Assembly (NCBI RefSeq): GCF_039555335.1 | Contig: NC_092637.1 | Location: forward strand, 37,970,526 to 38,034,525 | DNA: 64,000 nucleotides | Direction: 5' to 3' | Source: Amphiura filiformis | Taxonomy: Eukaryota; Echinodermata; Ophiuroidea; Amphilepidida; Amphiuridae | In this document: one piece after another, positions 45,540 to 56,518 of the stretch | Position numbering within the stretch: position 1 is the stretch's first letter | How the letters are laid out: every line of letters begins with the position of its first letter | Made by a program: the position numbers and the translations under genes | The notes under the pieces: model-generated | Seen by the model: the letters and a program-made list of their open reading frames with translations, nothing else | What the model was told of the DNA's origin: nothing | Databases searched by the model: none

Positions 45540-46660
45540 CTATTTAATCTTTTGTAATAAAATTTGTATGCAACGTTGCCGAATGTTTCAATTTGCAGAT
45601 ATGCACCTTTGCGTCACTAAAGTTGCGGAATGTACATAAATATTGAGTCTTTTACATTATACTGCACGAATTTTATGAAATTGTAGTCACCTGTGTGTAT
45701 TTTATGCAACTTTGCAGTGTTTGTATGCGTAGTATACATTCATCGAGCTGCAGCTAGGTTAAAAAAAGGATGATTCAATTAAATGAATTGATATTTTCAA
45801 CCTACCCTTTGAAATAAATCCAATCAACATTTTCTTTTCTGTTTACTATTTTACAGAGATTATAATCTTATGAATTTATAGACACCTGTGTGCATTCTAT
45901 GCAGCGTTGCACAGTTTTAATGCATGTTTGCATTTTAATTCTGTTAAACTTGACATCGTCGAGCTGCAACTAGGTTAGAAACTAGGTTAAAAAATAGCAA
46001 CAAAAATCGAGTCGTTATGCACTTTCAAAGTATATATTCTGTGTAGTATTTAGTTATGGCAGAAAAAAGTCACATTACAAAATAAATGGTGGTCTAACGA
46101 GCCGTTTAGTTAAGATGTTTGTTTTCTTTTTAATCATTTGTAATAAAATTTGTATGCAACGTTGCCGAATGTTTCAATTTGCAGATATCTATTATACACC
46201 TTTGCGTCACTAACGTTGCGAAATTTACATAAATCTCATCCCATTTTGAGTCTTTTACATTATACTGAAATTTAGGCACCTATGTGTATTTTATGCAACT
46301 TTGCAGAGTTTCTAGTATACTTTCATCGAGCTGCAACTAGGTTAAAAGTGATAATTCAATTAAATGGATAGACATTTTCAAGGAAAACCTACCCTTTGAA
46401 ATAAATCCAATCAACGTTTTCTTTTCTGTTTAATATTTTACAGAGATTATAATCTTATGAATTTATAGACACCTGTGTGCATTCTATGTAACGTTGCACA
46501 GTTTTTATGTATTCCGTTTACTTGACATTCGAGCTGTAACTGGGTTAAAATTAGATTAAAAAATAGCAACATTTTGATTAACATTATAATTCCGATAAAC
46601 TTGACATTATCGAGCTGTAACTAGGTTAAGAATTAGGTTAAAAAATAAAAGCAAAAATCG
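45540..46660. repeat. Nested tandem repeats with GCAACGTTGC motifs
   Basis: A block of about 590 bp (from TTTGTAATAAAATTTGTATG, then CAACGTTGCCGAATG) at about 45550-46020 is repeated at about 46136-46560. Inside each block a smaller theme, CACCTGTGTGTATTTTATGC then AACTTTGCAG and TCGAGCTGCAACTAGGTTA, occurs twice. Two more partial ends follow to 46645. The block lies upstream of CAP copy A. Confidence 0.85.
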
Positions 46661-46685
46661 AGTTATAATGCACTTTCAAAGTTTA

Positions 46686-46688
46686 TAT

Positions 46689-46727
<39 letters not shown>

Positions 46728-46965
46728 TTTTATTTATTTATTTTATTTATTTTATTTATTTTATTTATTTATTTTATTTATTTTATTTATTTTATTTATT
46801 TTATTTATTTTATTTATTTTATTTATTTTATTTATTTTATTTATTTTATTTATTTTATTTATTTTATTTATTTTATTTATTTTATTTATTTTATTTATTT
46901 TATTTATTTTATTTATTTTATTTATTTTATTTATTTTATTTATTTTATTTATGTATTTATCTATT
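46686..46965. repeat. (TTTA/TTTAT)n microsatellite
   Basis: About 280 nt of TTTAT(T) units, beginning as pure TTTA and becoming TTTATTTTA. The long Phe-Ile-Tyr frame it creates is a repeat artefact. Confidence 0.97.
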
Positions 46966-47270
46966 TAGTTATGGCAGAAAAAGGTCACATTACGAAGTAA
47001 TAAGAATGGTGGTTTAATGAGCAAGATGTTTATTATATGCAATAGAAACAGCAACAAGTTGTTCTTGAGATTATATTACGCCAACATTTGGAAGAATAGA
47101 TAGTGATAATAAGTTATTAAGTTTTAAAAGTTAATTACTACCGTGTATGGTCCCTGGTAAAACATACCAGAACAAAATAAACATTAATCAATATGCAAAT
47201 GACAATGTAACTTTAATACAAAGTGTTATAGTACTTTATAAAGTTTTTATTAAATGTTGAAAAAAAATGA

Positions 47271-48253
47271 TACAGACTTGACATTTAATATGGAATATTT
47301 TTTCGTAACATTCCAAGACTGGACTGTAAGGGGTCTGCATAAACCGCGCGGGCTAAATTCAATTGGTGTGTATCGGGAGACGATGTAAAATAATTGTTTG
47401 ATAGAAAATGTGCTTTCCATAAGTTTACATTCTGGTGCTCACAATGTAGCGAATTTGCCAAAAATGGCGGATTTAGGGAGGCCGAATCTGAGCTTTGTGG
47501 GGAACACAATTTCGGACTTTATGCAACATTGTTCTGTTATTATCAAATTTATAGGGGTTTGAAGTGGTATTTCGTAAACTTTGTCAACAATTGGCATTCA
47601 TCACAGCTGGAATACACTTGCAATGTACCAATTATTTGAACATGGGAGGAGCTTAAAATGTGGCTCATAAGAGTTTTACGTACTCAGAAAGTTTGAATGG
47701 CCCCCCTGAGGTCAAATATTATAAACTTACAGTACAAAACAACTGCGTGGATTTTTGGTTGTCCAATGAACTCATGCTGTTTCTTTGTGTACAGTAAGTT
47801 AATAACATTTGGCCCCAGGTGGCCATTCAAAATTTCTGAGTGCGTAACACTTTTCAGAGTCATATTTTTAAAAGCTCCTCCCACTTTTAAAACTGGTAGA
47901 TTACAAGTGCATTTCAGGTCTGACGAACACTTATTGTATTTAGGTTCAGTAAATATCACCTCAAACCTCAATAAATTTGATAATATCATAATAATGTTCC
48001 TCAAATTCAGATATTTTACCCCCACAAAAATCAAATTCAGTATCCTTAAACCCGCCATTTTAGGCTAATTCAGTACATTATGAGCTCCATTATGTAAACT
48101 AATGGAACGTACATTTTCTGTCAAACAATTACATTACAGCATCTCCCGACACACCCCAATTAATATTTACCCCGTGCGGTTTATGCAGACCCCTTCCAGA
48201 CCAGTCTTGGAATTTTTCGAAAAAATATTCCATATTAAATGTCAAGTCTGTAT
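47271..48253. mobile_element. Long foldback element, about 980 bp hairpin
   Basis: Left end TACAGACTTGACATTTAATA and right end TATTAAATGTCAAGTCTGTA are exact inverses. Pairing continues imperfectly through GGGGTCTGCATAAACCGC and GCGGTTTATGCAGACCCC. A second inner arm pairs GGGAGGAGCTTAAAATG (47644) with AAAAGCTCCTCCCAC (47872). The turn is near 47760. Overlapping open frames on both strands are mirror effects of the palindrome. Confidence 0.85.
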
Positions 48254-48277
48254 AAGGTAGAATGTTATGTACAGAAG

Positions 48278-49142
48278 TACAGCATGTCCCAGAAAAAAAT
48301 TACCGGGCTAATGAATTTGGACGTACGTCGAGACATAGACATCAGAATCCACAAATCTAAACATCAGCCTGTAGCCAATCTTACTCTGCATTATAAAAGT
48401 CAATTTGACTGGAATCGGTTGACTGATTGTCAATTCACTTCATTCCAAGTTCGAAAGAAAGATCATTCAACACAATGCGCACTATAGTGGTTAACTGTCA
48501 ATGGGCTTCGTGTTTTGTTCTCTGAAATCGTTTTTGTTCTTTTTCAACGATCTGTTTCTTGCAAGACATTTAATTAGGCTTTGTTGAACTTTGACATTTA
48601 ATTAGGTTTTGTTTAAATTTGAAAACATGCACGATATTGAAAATGAAAGCTTGCATGTAAGATGACGCTCGGTACTTATAAATATCTTTTTACGTTAATG
48701 TTGATATAAATGTTGCATAAAAAAATATTGCATAAAAGAATTCCAGCTGGCTTAAAAATTTCTCACACACATTTAAGTTGTTGGAATATTTCGTAGATAT
48801 TGTAATGCAAAGTCCAATTTTTTTTCAAAGTTTAACATTAATGTTGCATGGTATCAAAAATCATATATCACGTAAACTGTCAGCACTTGATCATTGTCAT
48901 TCTTGGCTCAAATGTTCTAAGGAAAGTTAAAATATAACATAGTTGCACAACCTTAATAATTAAAGTTGGAAAGATTCCAATTACAGAAATCAAAGTTTCT
49001 CGGACAAACTGTTATTCATTATCAGTGAAAGCATGAATAACATAACACCGTCGGATTATAAAATAATAATGTGGACTAAATTTAATGAGATACACATGCA
49101 CAATATAATAGGCTATGTATTTGTTTTCTGGGACACCCTGTA
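48278..49142. mobile_element. Non-autonomous mariner-like element
   Basis: Ends TACAGCATGTCCCAGAAAAA and TTTCTGGGACACCCTGTA form inverted repeats of the TACAGGGTGTCCCAGAAA type seen in Tc1/mariner elements, starting and ending at TA. The interior, about 860 bp, has no transposase frame. A third end of this type (TTGGGACACCCTGTCTCTC) is near 44366-44386. Confidence 0.65.
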
Positions 49143-49629
49143 TAACAACAATCAGGGTGCAACAATAATGTTATGTACGGAAGTATTACAACAATCATGG
49201 TGCATGTTTTACAGCAATAATGGAAAATTATGTTCCATAATTTACCCCATGTACGTGGGGTAGCTTGGGCCAAATGTGTGGATCATCTTCATTGTATTAC
49301 AATATTAATGGATTTTGATATGCCTTTCTACCAAAGTATTTTTTTTTACTTTATATGCTTTTCACGTATCAAAAATTGGCAGTCAGTGACTTTAGGGTCT
49401 TTTATTATTTGGCGGAATAAATCGCATACCCTACCATTGCAATTATTTATTTTAGGAGAGTATGCGATTTATTTCATCAAAATAATAACACCTTAAAACT
49501 GAGGATTGCCTATAAAGTACCACTAGTTGTACTTACTGGATTATTTATATAGTTCTAGCGTTAGAAGATTGCTGACAATCTGGCCATGAGTCACATAAGA
49601 TTTTATAAGAGACCACGCCTTAATTACCG

Positions 49630-50440
49630 TTGGTTCCTGACACATGAGAGTTACCCTAAATGTAAATCCAAATATTATTACTTGTGGGGTATAAAGCTAG
49701 CAATATCCAAACACAAGCTTACTTCTTTGATATTCAATAAAAGGTAATATAGGCTTCGAACAGCACGATTTTGTCAGCAATTGACCCAGAATTCACACCA
49801 GCGGTTTCCTGTGATTTTTAAGTTTACTAATTATAGGAACAAAGTAAGGTATGGGTAACATGAAGGGTAATTTTTGTGGCGAAGAAAGAAACTACCATTT
49901 TGATGTTCTGACAACAACTAGCTTAACCTAGGAATACATTTAGAACCCATTTTAAATACACCTCGACGAGTCATGTATTCTGCAGTTTTTGCTGTGTAGG
50001 CAACAATCCTACCTTTTGGTACATGGTGTAGTCAAATGTAAAAACAATAATAACTTTCCCGTAAAACAGGTCAGTACAGGAGAAAGTCGTCTGTATGCTT
50101 CTATATTCTTACTTATAAAGGGTTACAGTACTTTAACACATGAGATTTACCCCAAATGTAATGCAAATTACTTGTGGAGTTAAACTAGTAAAATGAAAAC
50201 TAGTTCACATATATTAAATATAACAAACATAATAATTTTCTGGTAAAACCAGGGACCTTGTATGGTCCCTGGTAAAACATACCAGTACAAAATGATATTC
50301 ATCAATATGCAAATGACGGCATGCTAACTTACAAAGAGTTGCAGTACTTTTACACATGAGAATTGCCCTAAATGTAAATGCAAATTACTTGTTGAGTAAA
50401 ACTAGTAAAATGAAAACACAAGCTTAGCTCCTTCAGTAGA
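49630..50440. repeat. Three diverged direct repeats plus a short dispersed repeat
   Basis: ACACATGAGAGTTACCCTAA with TACTTGTGGGGTATAAA (49639), ACACATGAGATTTACCCCAA with TTACTTGTGGAGTTAAA (50137) and ACACATGAGAATTGCCCTAA with TTACTTGTTGAGTAAAA (50353) are one family. Also TATGGTCCCTGGTAAAACAT with CAATATGCAAATGAC occurs at 47146 and 50260. Confidence 0.75.
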
Positions 50441-50925
50441 CAAGGTTCTTAGTATCTTATCCAGAATGTCCACTTACTTGTGTACGTTTCAACAACACCT
50501 GTTGACTTTATCAACACTTGATGGGTAGTGACTGCTATTGGGAACACTGATCAGCCCTGATCTTAGAGTTGCCTGTTAGTTTTTCATCAAGGGAGTGCTT
50601 TGATCCCTGTTTTAGAAACTCATCAAATATGTGAGATAATTGGTACTGTCCTTCGTCTCTATTCATGGTGGTGCCCCTACTTTTTCTTATTTCAATGGTA
50701 TCCTTTACCCATCGAGTGTATTTTGCTTCGGGTCGATGACCTGAGCCTCTCCATATCAATTTGTAAGCGCTCTTTTGGCAAATTCATAGTTCATTGAATT
50801 TACAACCGTATGACAAAACAGGCGAAAATAGTAACTTTTTGCACAAGATTTGCAATTTAAAGAGAATTGGCCATTGCTCATTCTAGTGACGCTAGTATAA
50901 TGGACAATATAAGTGTACTTTTCAT

Positions 50926-52038
50926 TTAAGGAGGCTGTGTACTCTCAGACATGCATGTAGTAAAAGTGCAATAACTTTGTAATTATTCGCGCAAGACATA
51001 TAAAAGTATACATTTTTATGTTTTATGAAGGCAAGACATCAATAAATCTTAATATAAATACAGATTTGGGGTAAAAACAACAATTATGAAGAAAATCACA
51101 AAAAGTGAGTTTTTGGCAATATTTGTTAGGTACATCATAACAAAAAACACTCTTTCCAATATATTTTATTTTGTTTTTAGCTCAATCTTGAGGCTCCATT
51201 CCAAAAACTGTTTTTTTATTTTTTTGATATTGGCCTTATTTTTTGAGATATTGACCATATAAGGCATCAAATTGAACTTTTAAAATTCACAAACGCCTAT
51301 TTGCACAAAATGATACCTAAAATCGGAAATATACCAAAATATAAAAAAATGAGAAAACCGTTTCTTGAGTCGATCAGGCTTTTTACGATGATCATATTTG
51401 CTTACCTATAGATGCTGTTTTAATGAGTTATCGTGTACCTAAATCGTCAATTTACCGAGAAAATGAACATTGACGTAATGGCAGTTGAAGTTTAAAGTGG
51501 TCACATTTTGCACTTTCATCAAATCTCGCAGGAGAATGCTGCAGTTTTTATTTTTCTACCTTACATTACATAAACATCGGGTAAATCCACGGCCCCTTGA
51601 GAAGTTTGAGCGAAATCCATTCATAACTTGATATTTAAATCGGGGAAAAGAACTTGAAAAAACCCACATTTTATCAGCCATTTGACCACTAGGTTTTTGA
51701 GCTTCCGTGGTGTTTCCATAAGATGCGCCGCGCATGCAGATAAGCGTCGCGTATGTGTAGCGTATTTGTGCGTTAACAAATTGCGCGATACGCAACGCGA
51801 TGCGTTGTTGCGCGCCTGTACCCTGCTGGTACAACAAAGATTTTCTTTCCTTTTCAATTTCAAACACGAGTCGAGTGGAATAGTGAAATAAAATCCTTAA
51901 AATATTGCAGTTTGAGTTTACAAATCTGGATTTTCATTCCTTGTATTTATAAAAAACATAACAAAGTAGGCCTACAAACATATCAAAAAAACTCAATTTT
52001 GCGAAAGAAACAATGTCTAGAGTACACAGCTGCCTTAA
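50926..52038. mobile_element. TTAA-flanked TIR element (1.1 kb)
   Basis: TTAA at 50926-50929 and 52035-52038. Ends GGAGGCTGTGTACTCTCAGAC and GTCTAGAGTACACAGCTGCC-type inverses, about 20 nt with mismatches. The interior is non-coding; a GCGC-rich stretch at 51720-51800 is present. Probably piggyBac-mobilised and non-autonomous. Confidence 0.7.
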
Positions 52039-53037
52039 TGACATAAAATTTGAAAAATATTTTAAAGGAACACTTGAGGTTTTGACTTTTAAAACCTACA
52101 TTTTGGTCAAAAAATGTGCTTGGATATGAAGTTTTCAACAGATTTACCACAAAGCCCGCCTTGCTATAATATTAAATTGCGTTATCTGTTGACCTAATGA
52201 CGAAAAGTGTTTCTAGGGGGAAGTGTTAGCTTTCGTTTGATATAAAACAATTTTAATTGGATGAAGGGAACACTTGGGGTTTCGACAAATACCAAAGAGG
52301 CCCATTTTTCAGCTAGAAGCTCCACATCTCTTCGATGCTATGCGCTCAACCGTGCAGTGTAATCAAATACTGTAGTGGAGACAATCACTGCTTGCTTGAG
52401 AGCTCTTGGACGAACACGTCTGATCAGGTGTATCGAGGTGGAAACTGTGCGCATGATGGTTTATAAGAGAATCGTTTTTGTATAGAAACCTTTCCATGCC
52501 ATGACGTGATTCTTGTCGGTGACACAAGTAAGTAAACATTCTGGATCAGATACTAGGAACCTTAATAGGGACATAATAATAGGCTTCAAACTTTCACCAG
52601 TTTGTTAGCAATTGAACAAAATAAATCACCAGCTGTTTCCTACAATTTTATTAATTATGTGAACAAATTAGATAGATAAGATTGAAGGTGATTTTTTTTG
52701 CCGAATACAAGAAACGGAACTGTACATTTCATTTGGAATGTTCCTTTGACTGTTTGTCTGTCTCTTGTAACCATTAAATGTTCTGCATAATGTTCTGATA
52801 GTGTTCTTGATAACCATGTTCAAGAACTGTGTTCTGTTGCTCTGACAACAATAAAGCTCGGTATTGGAACACATCGAGTACACATTCCGACTCTTTTGGA
52901 CGTATCACGTGTTGTTCACATGTTCTGCGTTCTGATTGTGATCACGCGGTCTGGAGTGTATTCATAGATCACACCACTAAATCAGGTCCAACCTTATCTG
53001 ACTGAATAAATAACAACTAGTGTTTCCATTCGAAGAC
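52039..53037. other. Intergenic stretch without recognised content
   Basis: AT-rich DNA. Two copies of GGAACACTTG(A/G)GGTTT (about 52071 and 52268) are the only repeated words noticed. No gene or RNA is seen. Confidence 0.5.
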
Positions 53038-53457
53038 AATACTGCCCTCCCATGACAAAAGGAAGTATGGGACAAATTTATGTTATTGAGATATGGCGCA
53101 AATTTATTAAATATTTTACGTAATATTCATACTATATGGTGTTCTGGTATGTTAAATCAGTGTACCTTATCAACTAGTATCAATTTCCTTAAACGATGAT
53201 TAATTATTTACATAAAATCATCACAATTTTCCAATTATTTGTCCCATACTTCCTTTTGTGGTGGTTTTTCGCCAAATGCCCTATATTTTGTGTGTACAAA
53301 TCTGAGGAAGCAAGTACTCTTTTTGCGATTTACCTACTTTTTGAAGATATAACTTATTATAAACAAAAAGATAGGGGTATAAACAGTCATATTAAGCCAA
53401 AAAAGGCATTTTGAAAAAATTGTCCCATACTTCCTTTTGTCATGGGAGGGCAGAATA
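53038..53457. mobile_element. MITE with 36-nt TIRs and AATA target duplication
   Basis: CTGCCCTCCCATGACAAAAG at 53042 and CTTTTGTCATGGGAGGGCAG ending at 53453 are exact inverses, extending inward through GAAGTATGGGACAAATT. AATA flanks both sides (53038-53041, 53454-53457). A third copy of TTGTCCCATACTTCCTTTTG lies inside at about 53239. Confidence 0.88.
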
Positions 53458-53718
53458 GCTGGTTGATCTAAATGGAAACAAGTTTGGAATGGAGGCTGAT
53501 GTGCTCATTTTAACCATGAGAAAATGAAATATTCTTCTGTGCTTTTTAACTTATAAAAGAATATGAACTTGATTTGGTGTGACCCCTTAATATCCTGTGT
53601 AGGCAACGCATTATATATAAAAGTATACATCTCCGCGACAGACAATTTACATTGTACAGATTGCTGTTTAAGTGATTTTGTGGTTCTGTGTTGGGGTAAG
53701 TGTTCTGTTAAAATGACA

Positions 53719-54148
53719 TTAAAGCCATATTATAACATTTTCCTAAAATAGATTAGCATTTCTTTGCCATAAAATTTTAGCTTTTACTGTCAGATATATA
53801 CCCTTTTAATTTTTAGCCGAACAACTAAGACAAAGCAAAGACAATTGGAATTTTTCGGTCGTGTAATGGTACGATACTTTCTTGTGTAGATCTCCGTCCC
53901 ACACGCCATGTACGTACTGTGTGTTATGAACCTCGTGTATGCGTTCGACTAATAATTCCATCGTAATAATAAAACGACGGTTCCTGCGTTTTATTCTAAA
54001 TCTTGTATTTTGACAAAATTACAGCACCTAGAGTCTTGATTTTTGCAGGGTATATTGGTTTAATAAAGTACAATATAATCGTGTAAAAAAAGAATTTTGA
54101 AAAACATTGAGGGCGTCTTCCTCAGCAAATGTTATAATATGGCTTTAA
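53719..54148. mobile_element. TTAA-bounded small TIR element (430 bp)
   Basis: TTAAAGCCATATTATAACAT at the left and ATGTTATAATATGGCTTTAA at the right are exact inverses. Interior non-coding. It belongs to a different sequence family from the other TTAA elements in the window. Confidence 0.75.
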
Positions 54149-54649
54149 ATAGGGGCTACATATGGGGATTTGGAAATGTGCTCAACATGGCTTGCTTTAG
54201 ACGGAGCTGTTGAAAAGTTAAGCTATACATGAATAAATTTTATACTGGAGCTTGATCATGCTGAAGAACATTTACATATAATTATTAATCAGCAAGTCAA
54301 GAATATTCTTCTTTTACAAGATATAAAGGCCTATAACCAGAAAAAATTGGGGTTTTGTCGGTCTATATGCAGTTTCAGTAATCTGTCTGATCACATTTTT
54401 TCAGGAATTTTGACCATCATGGTATCATCACGGGATGAAGTAAAAGAAGACAATGGATCTGAAAAAAAACTCCGATTATCATGATTATAACCAAAGTGGT
54501 CTCAACAATTCAAATTAAGAATAGTTAGCACTACCTAGGATGTATCGTCAAAAAGATAAATTCGCCAAATAGGTCAAGATCAATATGGTTCAATGTTTAT
54601 TTTTGTCAAATTTTGTTCAATCCACAAAAAAAGGATTTCTCTGGTAATA

Positions 54650-56040
54650 ACGATTGAGAAAAAGTATAGTTTGGCCTATCTGCGGCGTAGGATTCAACAT
54701 TGATCGGGGAGTGGTGTTTTGTTTACATTACCCTATCAACAGTGTCTTAACAATATTATTTTGTAGTTTATTTTTATTGTATCCTGTTGGAAGGGAAACA
54801 AGAGGGTCAGTAGGTACCCGCCACTCATCACTGGTTACGCCACTGATGATTACCAATCATATTGTTGAATCAATCTCAGCGACAAATGATTCATGTCGAC
54901 ATCATAATATTAACAAATGAAAATCACACACAGTGCCGATAAGAATAACAACATATACTAGGTTTTTATCTTGCTGATTTTATTAATATGTACCATCACC
55001 TTTGAAGATCGCGATCATCAAAATAAAACAAAGCATTACGTTACAAATCCCTCACACAATTAGACTTATGTTATCAACGTTTTTGGCTGAAAGAGGAGTA
55101 TTAATTCATTCAACCATCATACACTGAGCATCACGCCTCTTGCTAAATGTCAACATACGACGCATCAAGTAAAGGCCCATTTAAACTGAACACAGTCATA
55201 AATATAACTGGTTATCAACTTGGGTCAGTCACCATACTATTCTTTGTAATGTAAGCTAATTGTAACATAATGTTTTACAAGCGGAATAATTGTAAACTAT
55301 TTTAATCAAAATTGGAGCATTGGTCCATATATGTCATTAAGCTATGTGCATATAAATAACTCGAGAACTGGACTTCGGAGACGAATTCTTCCTAATTCGC
55401 CATTTTGGTTTATCCAAATTAACATATGTACCTTTTACAGGATTTTCTTGGGACTTTAAGTATGGTGTTATGGAAATCTCTTAGAAATACATTGTGAGAA
55501 ATGTTGCAATTAGTTACTAAGTGAAATCTTGCTTTACTTGGACTAGTGTGTCAAACTACTTGTCAGCATTTTTGGGACACTTTCAATAGTGTAATGTAAC
55601 TAAGCACCCCCCCCCCCCCCCCACCTTCCCTCCGAACATGTTGAATCATATAATGTTGCTCCTATGTGGTGGGGCAGGGAGAGGCCAAGGACGGGTTTAG
55701 CGTCAAAAAGCGGATTATAGTAAAACTGATCAGCACAGGGACTAATAATGATTTCCTCTGGGAACTAAATATGTCAAAAAAGAATGTATTATAATGAGTG
55801 ATATTAGGGACTTGTAACGTAAGGTGATTTACTATAATTCCATTGTATTTAATATTTAAACTTTAAGCGTGGTATCTGGAAGTCATCTTCGTCTTGGTAG
55901 ATCGTAGACGGGTCAGATCTCATCTGTATAAAATAGGGAAACATACGATACGTTATTCTAAAAGCTTTAGATGAACAACATTCACGTGATACGTGCATAT
56001 TTTAGGAACATTATGTTTTTGCAGTGAGGAATCAAAATAT
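54650..56040. repeat. Segmental duplication, copy B 3' flank block with one 41-bp unit
   Basis: 54660-55600 matches 21690-22870, and 55836-56040 matches 25470-25700. Between them, 55791-55835 contains a single unit (ATAATGAGTGATATTAGGGA then CTTGTAACGTAAGGTGATTT) at exactly the place where copy A has about 63. A C18 run at 55604-55622 is specific to this copy. AATAAA on the minus strand is at 54978-54983. Confidence 0.88.
55849..55923 (-). CDS. Candidate terminal exon of copy B (unconfirmed)
   Basis: Counterpart of 25483-25557: acceptor-like TTTTATACAG, then a 24-codon frame MRSDP...LKFKY ending at the same TAA. Three of the four differences from copy A change amino acids, so constraint is not shown. 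The phase problem is the same as in copy A. Confidence 0.3.
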   Translation of the reverse strand: MRSDPSTIYQDEDDFQIPRLKFKY

Positions 56041-56518
56041 ATAATGATATCATAACGATGGAGCGATTTATTATTCCGCGAAGAAGAAGAACTCATAAAA
56101 GAGGGTCAATATGGAAGGAAAAAATGCCAGGCATGTTTAAAGGCGACACTGTACTCTTTATTTTGATCTAGGATTTTCCCATTACTACAAAAATGTCAAT
56201 GGCACTATGATTATCTTTGTGACTGCGATTGTATGCAACTATACATAATTACAGATTTTTGTCTTTTTCCCAACAAATTGCCATAAGTTCTGCCCTAAAC
56301 GTATCGTTTGCATCTTTTGATCCATGTCCCCATTTGTCTCATCTGTCGTTATTGATTTATAGGTTAATAAATGCGTATCACTTGTTGGGAGTGAAATTGT
56401 ACAAAATAATGCACGCGTACTGAGATGTAGATGCGTCTAATGCACGGCTAGTAATTTACCAACGTTTGCTCTGATTGGTTCTCACTATCTTGGAGTGTAT
56501 GATATCTCGTAAACTTAC

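Noticed and set aside
46668..47000. 110-codon frame of Phe-Ile-Tyr repeats
   Set aside because: Pure product of the TTTAT microsatellite.
47684..48068. Two ~124-codon frames on opposite strands
   Set aside because: They mirror each other because the region is the core of a palindromic element; no domain or codon bias is seen.
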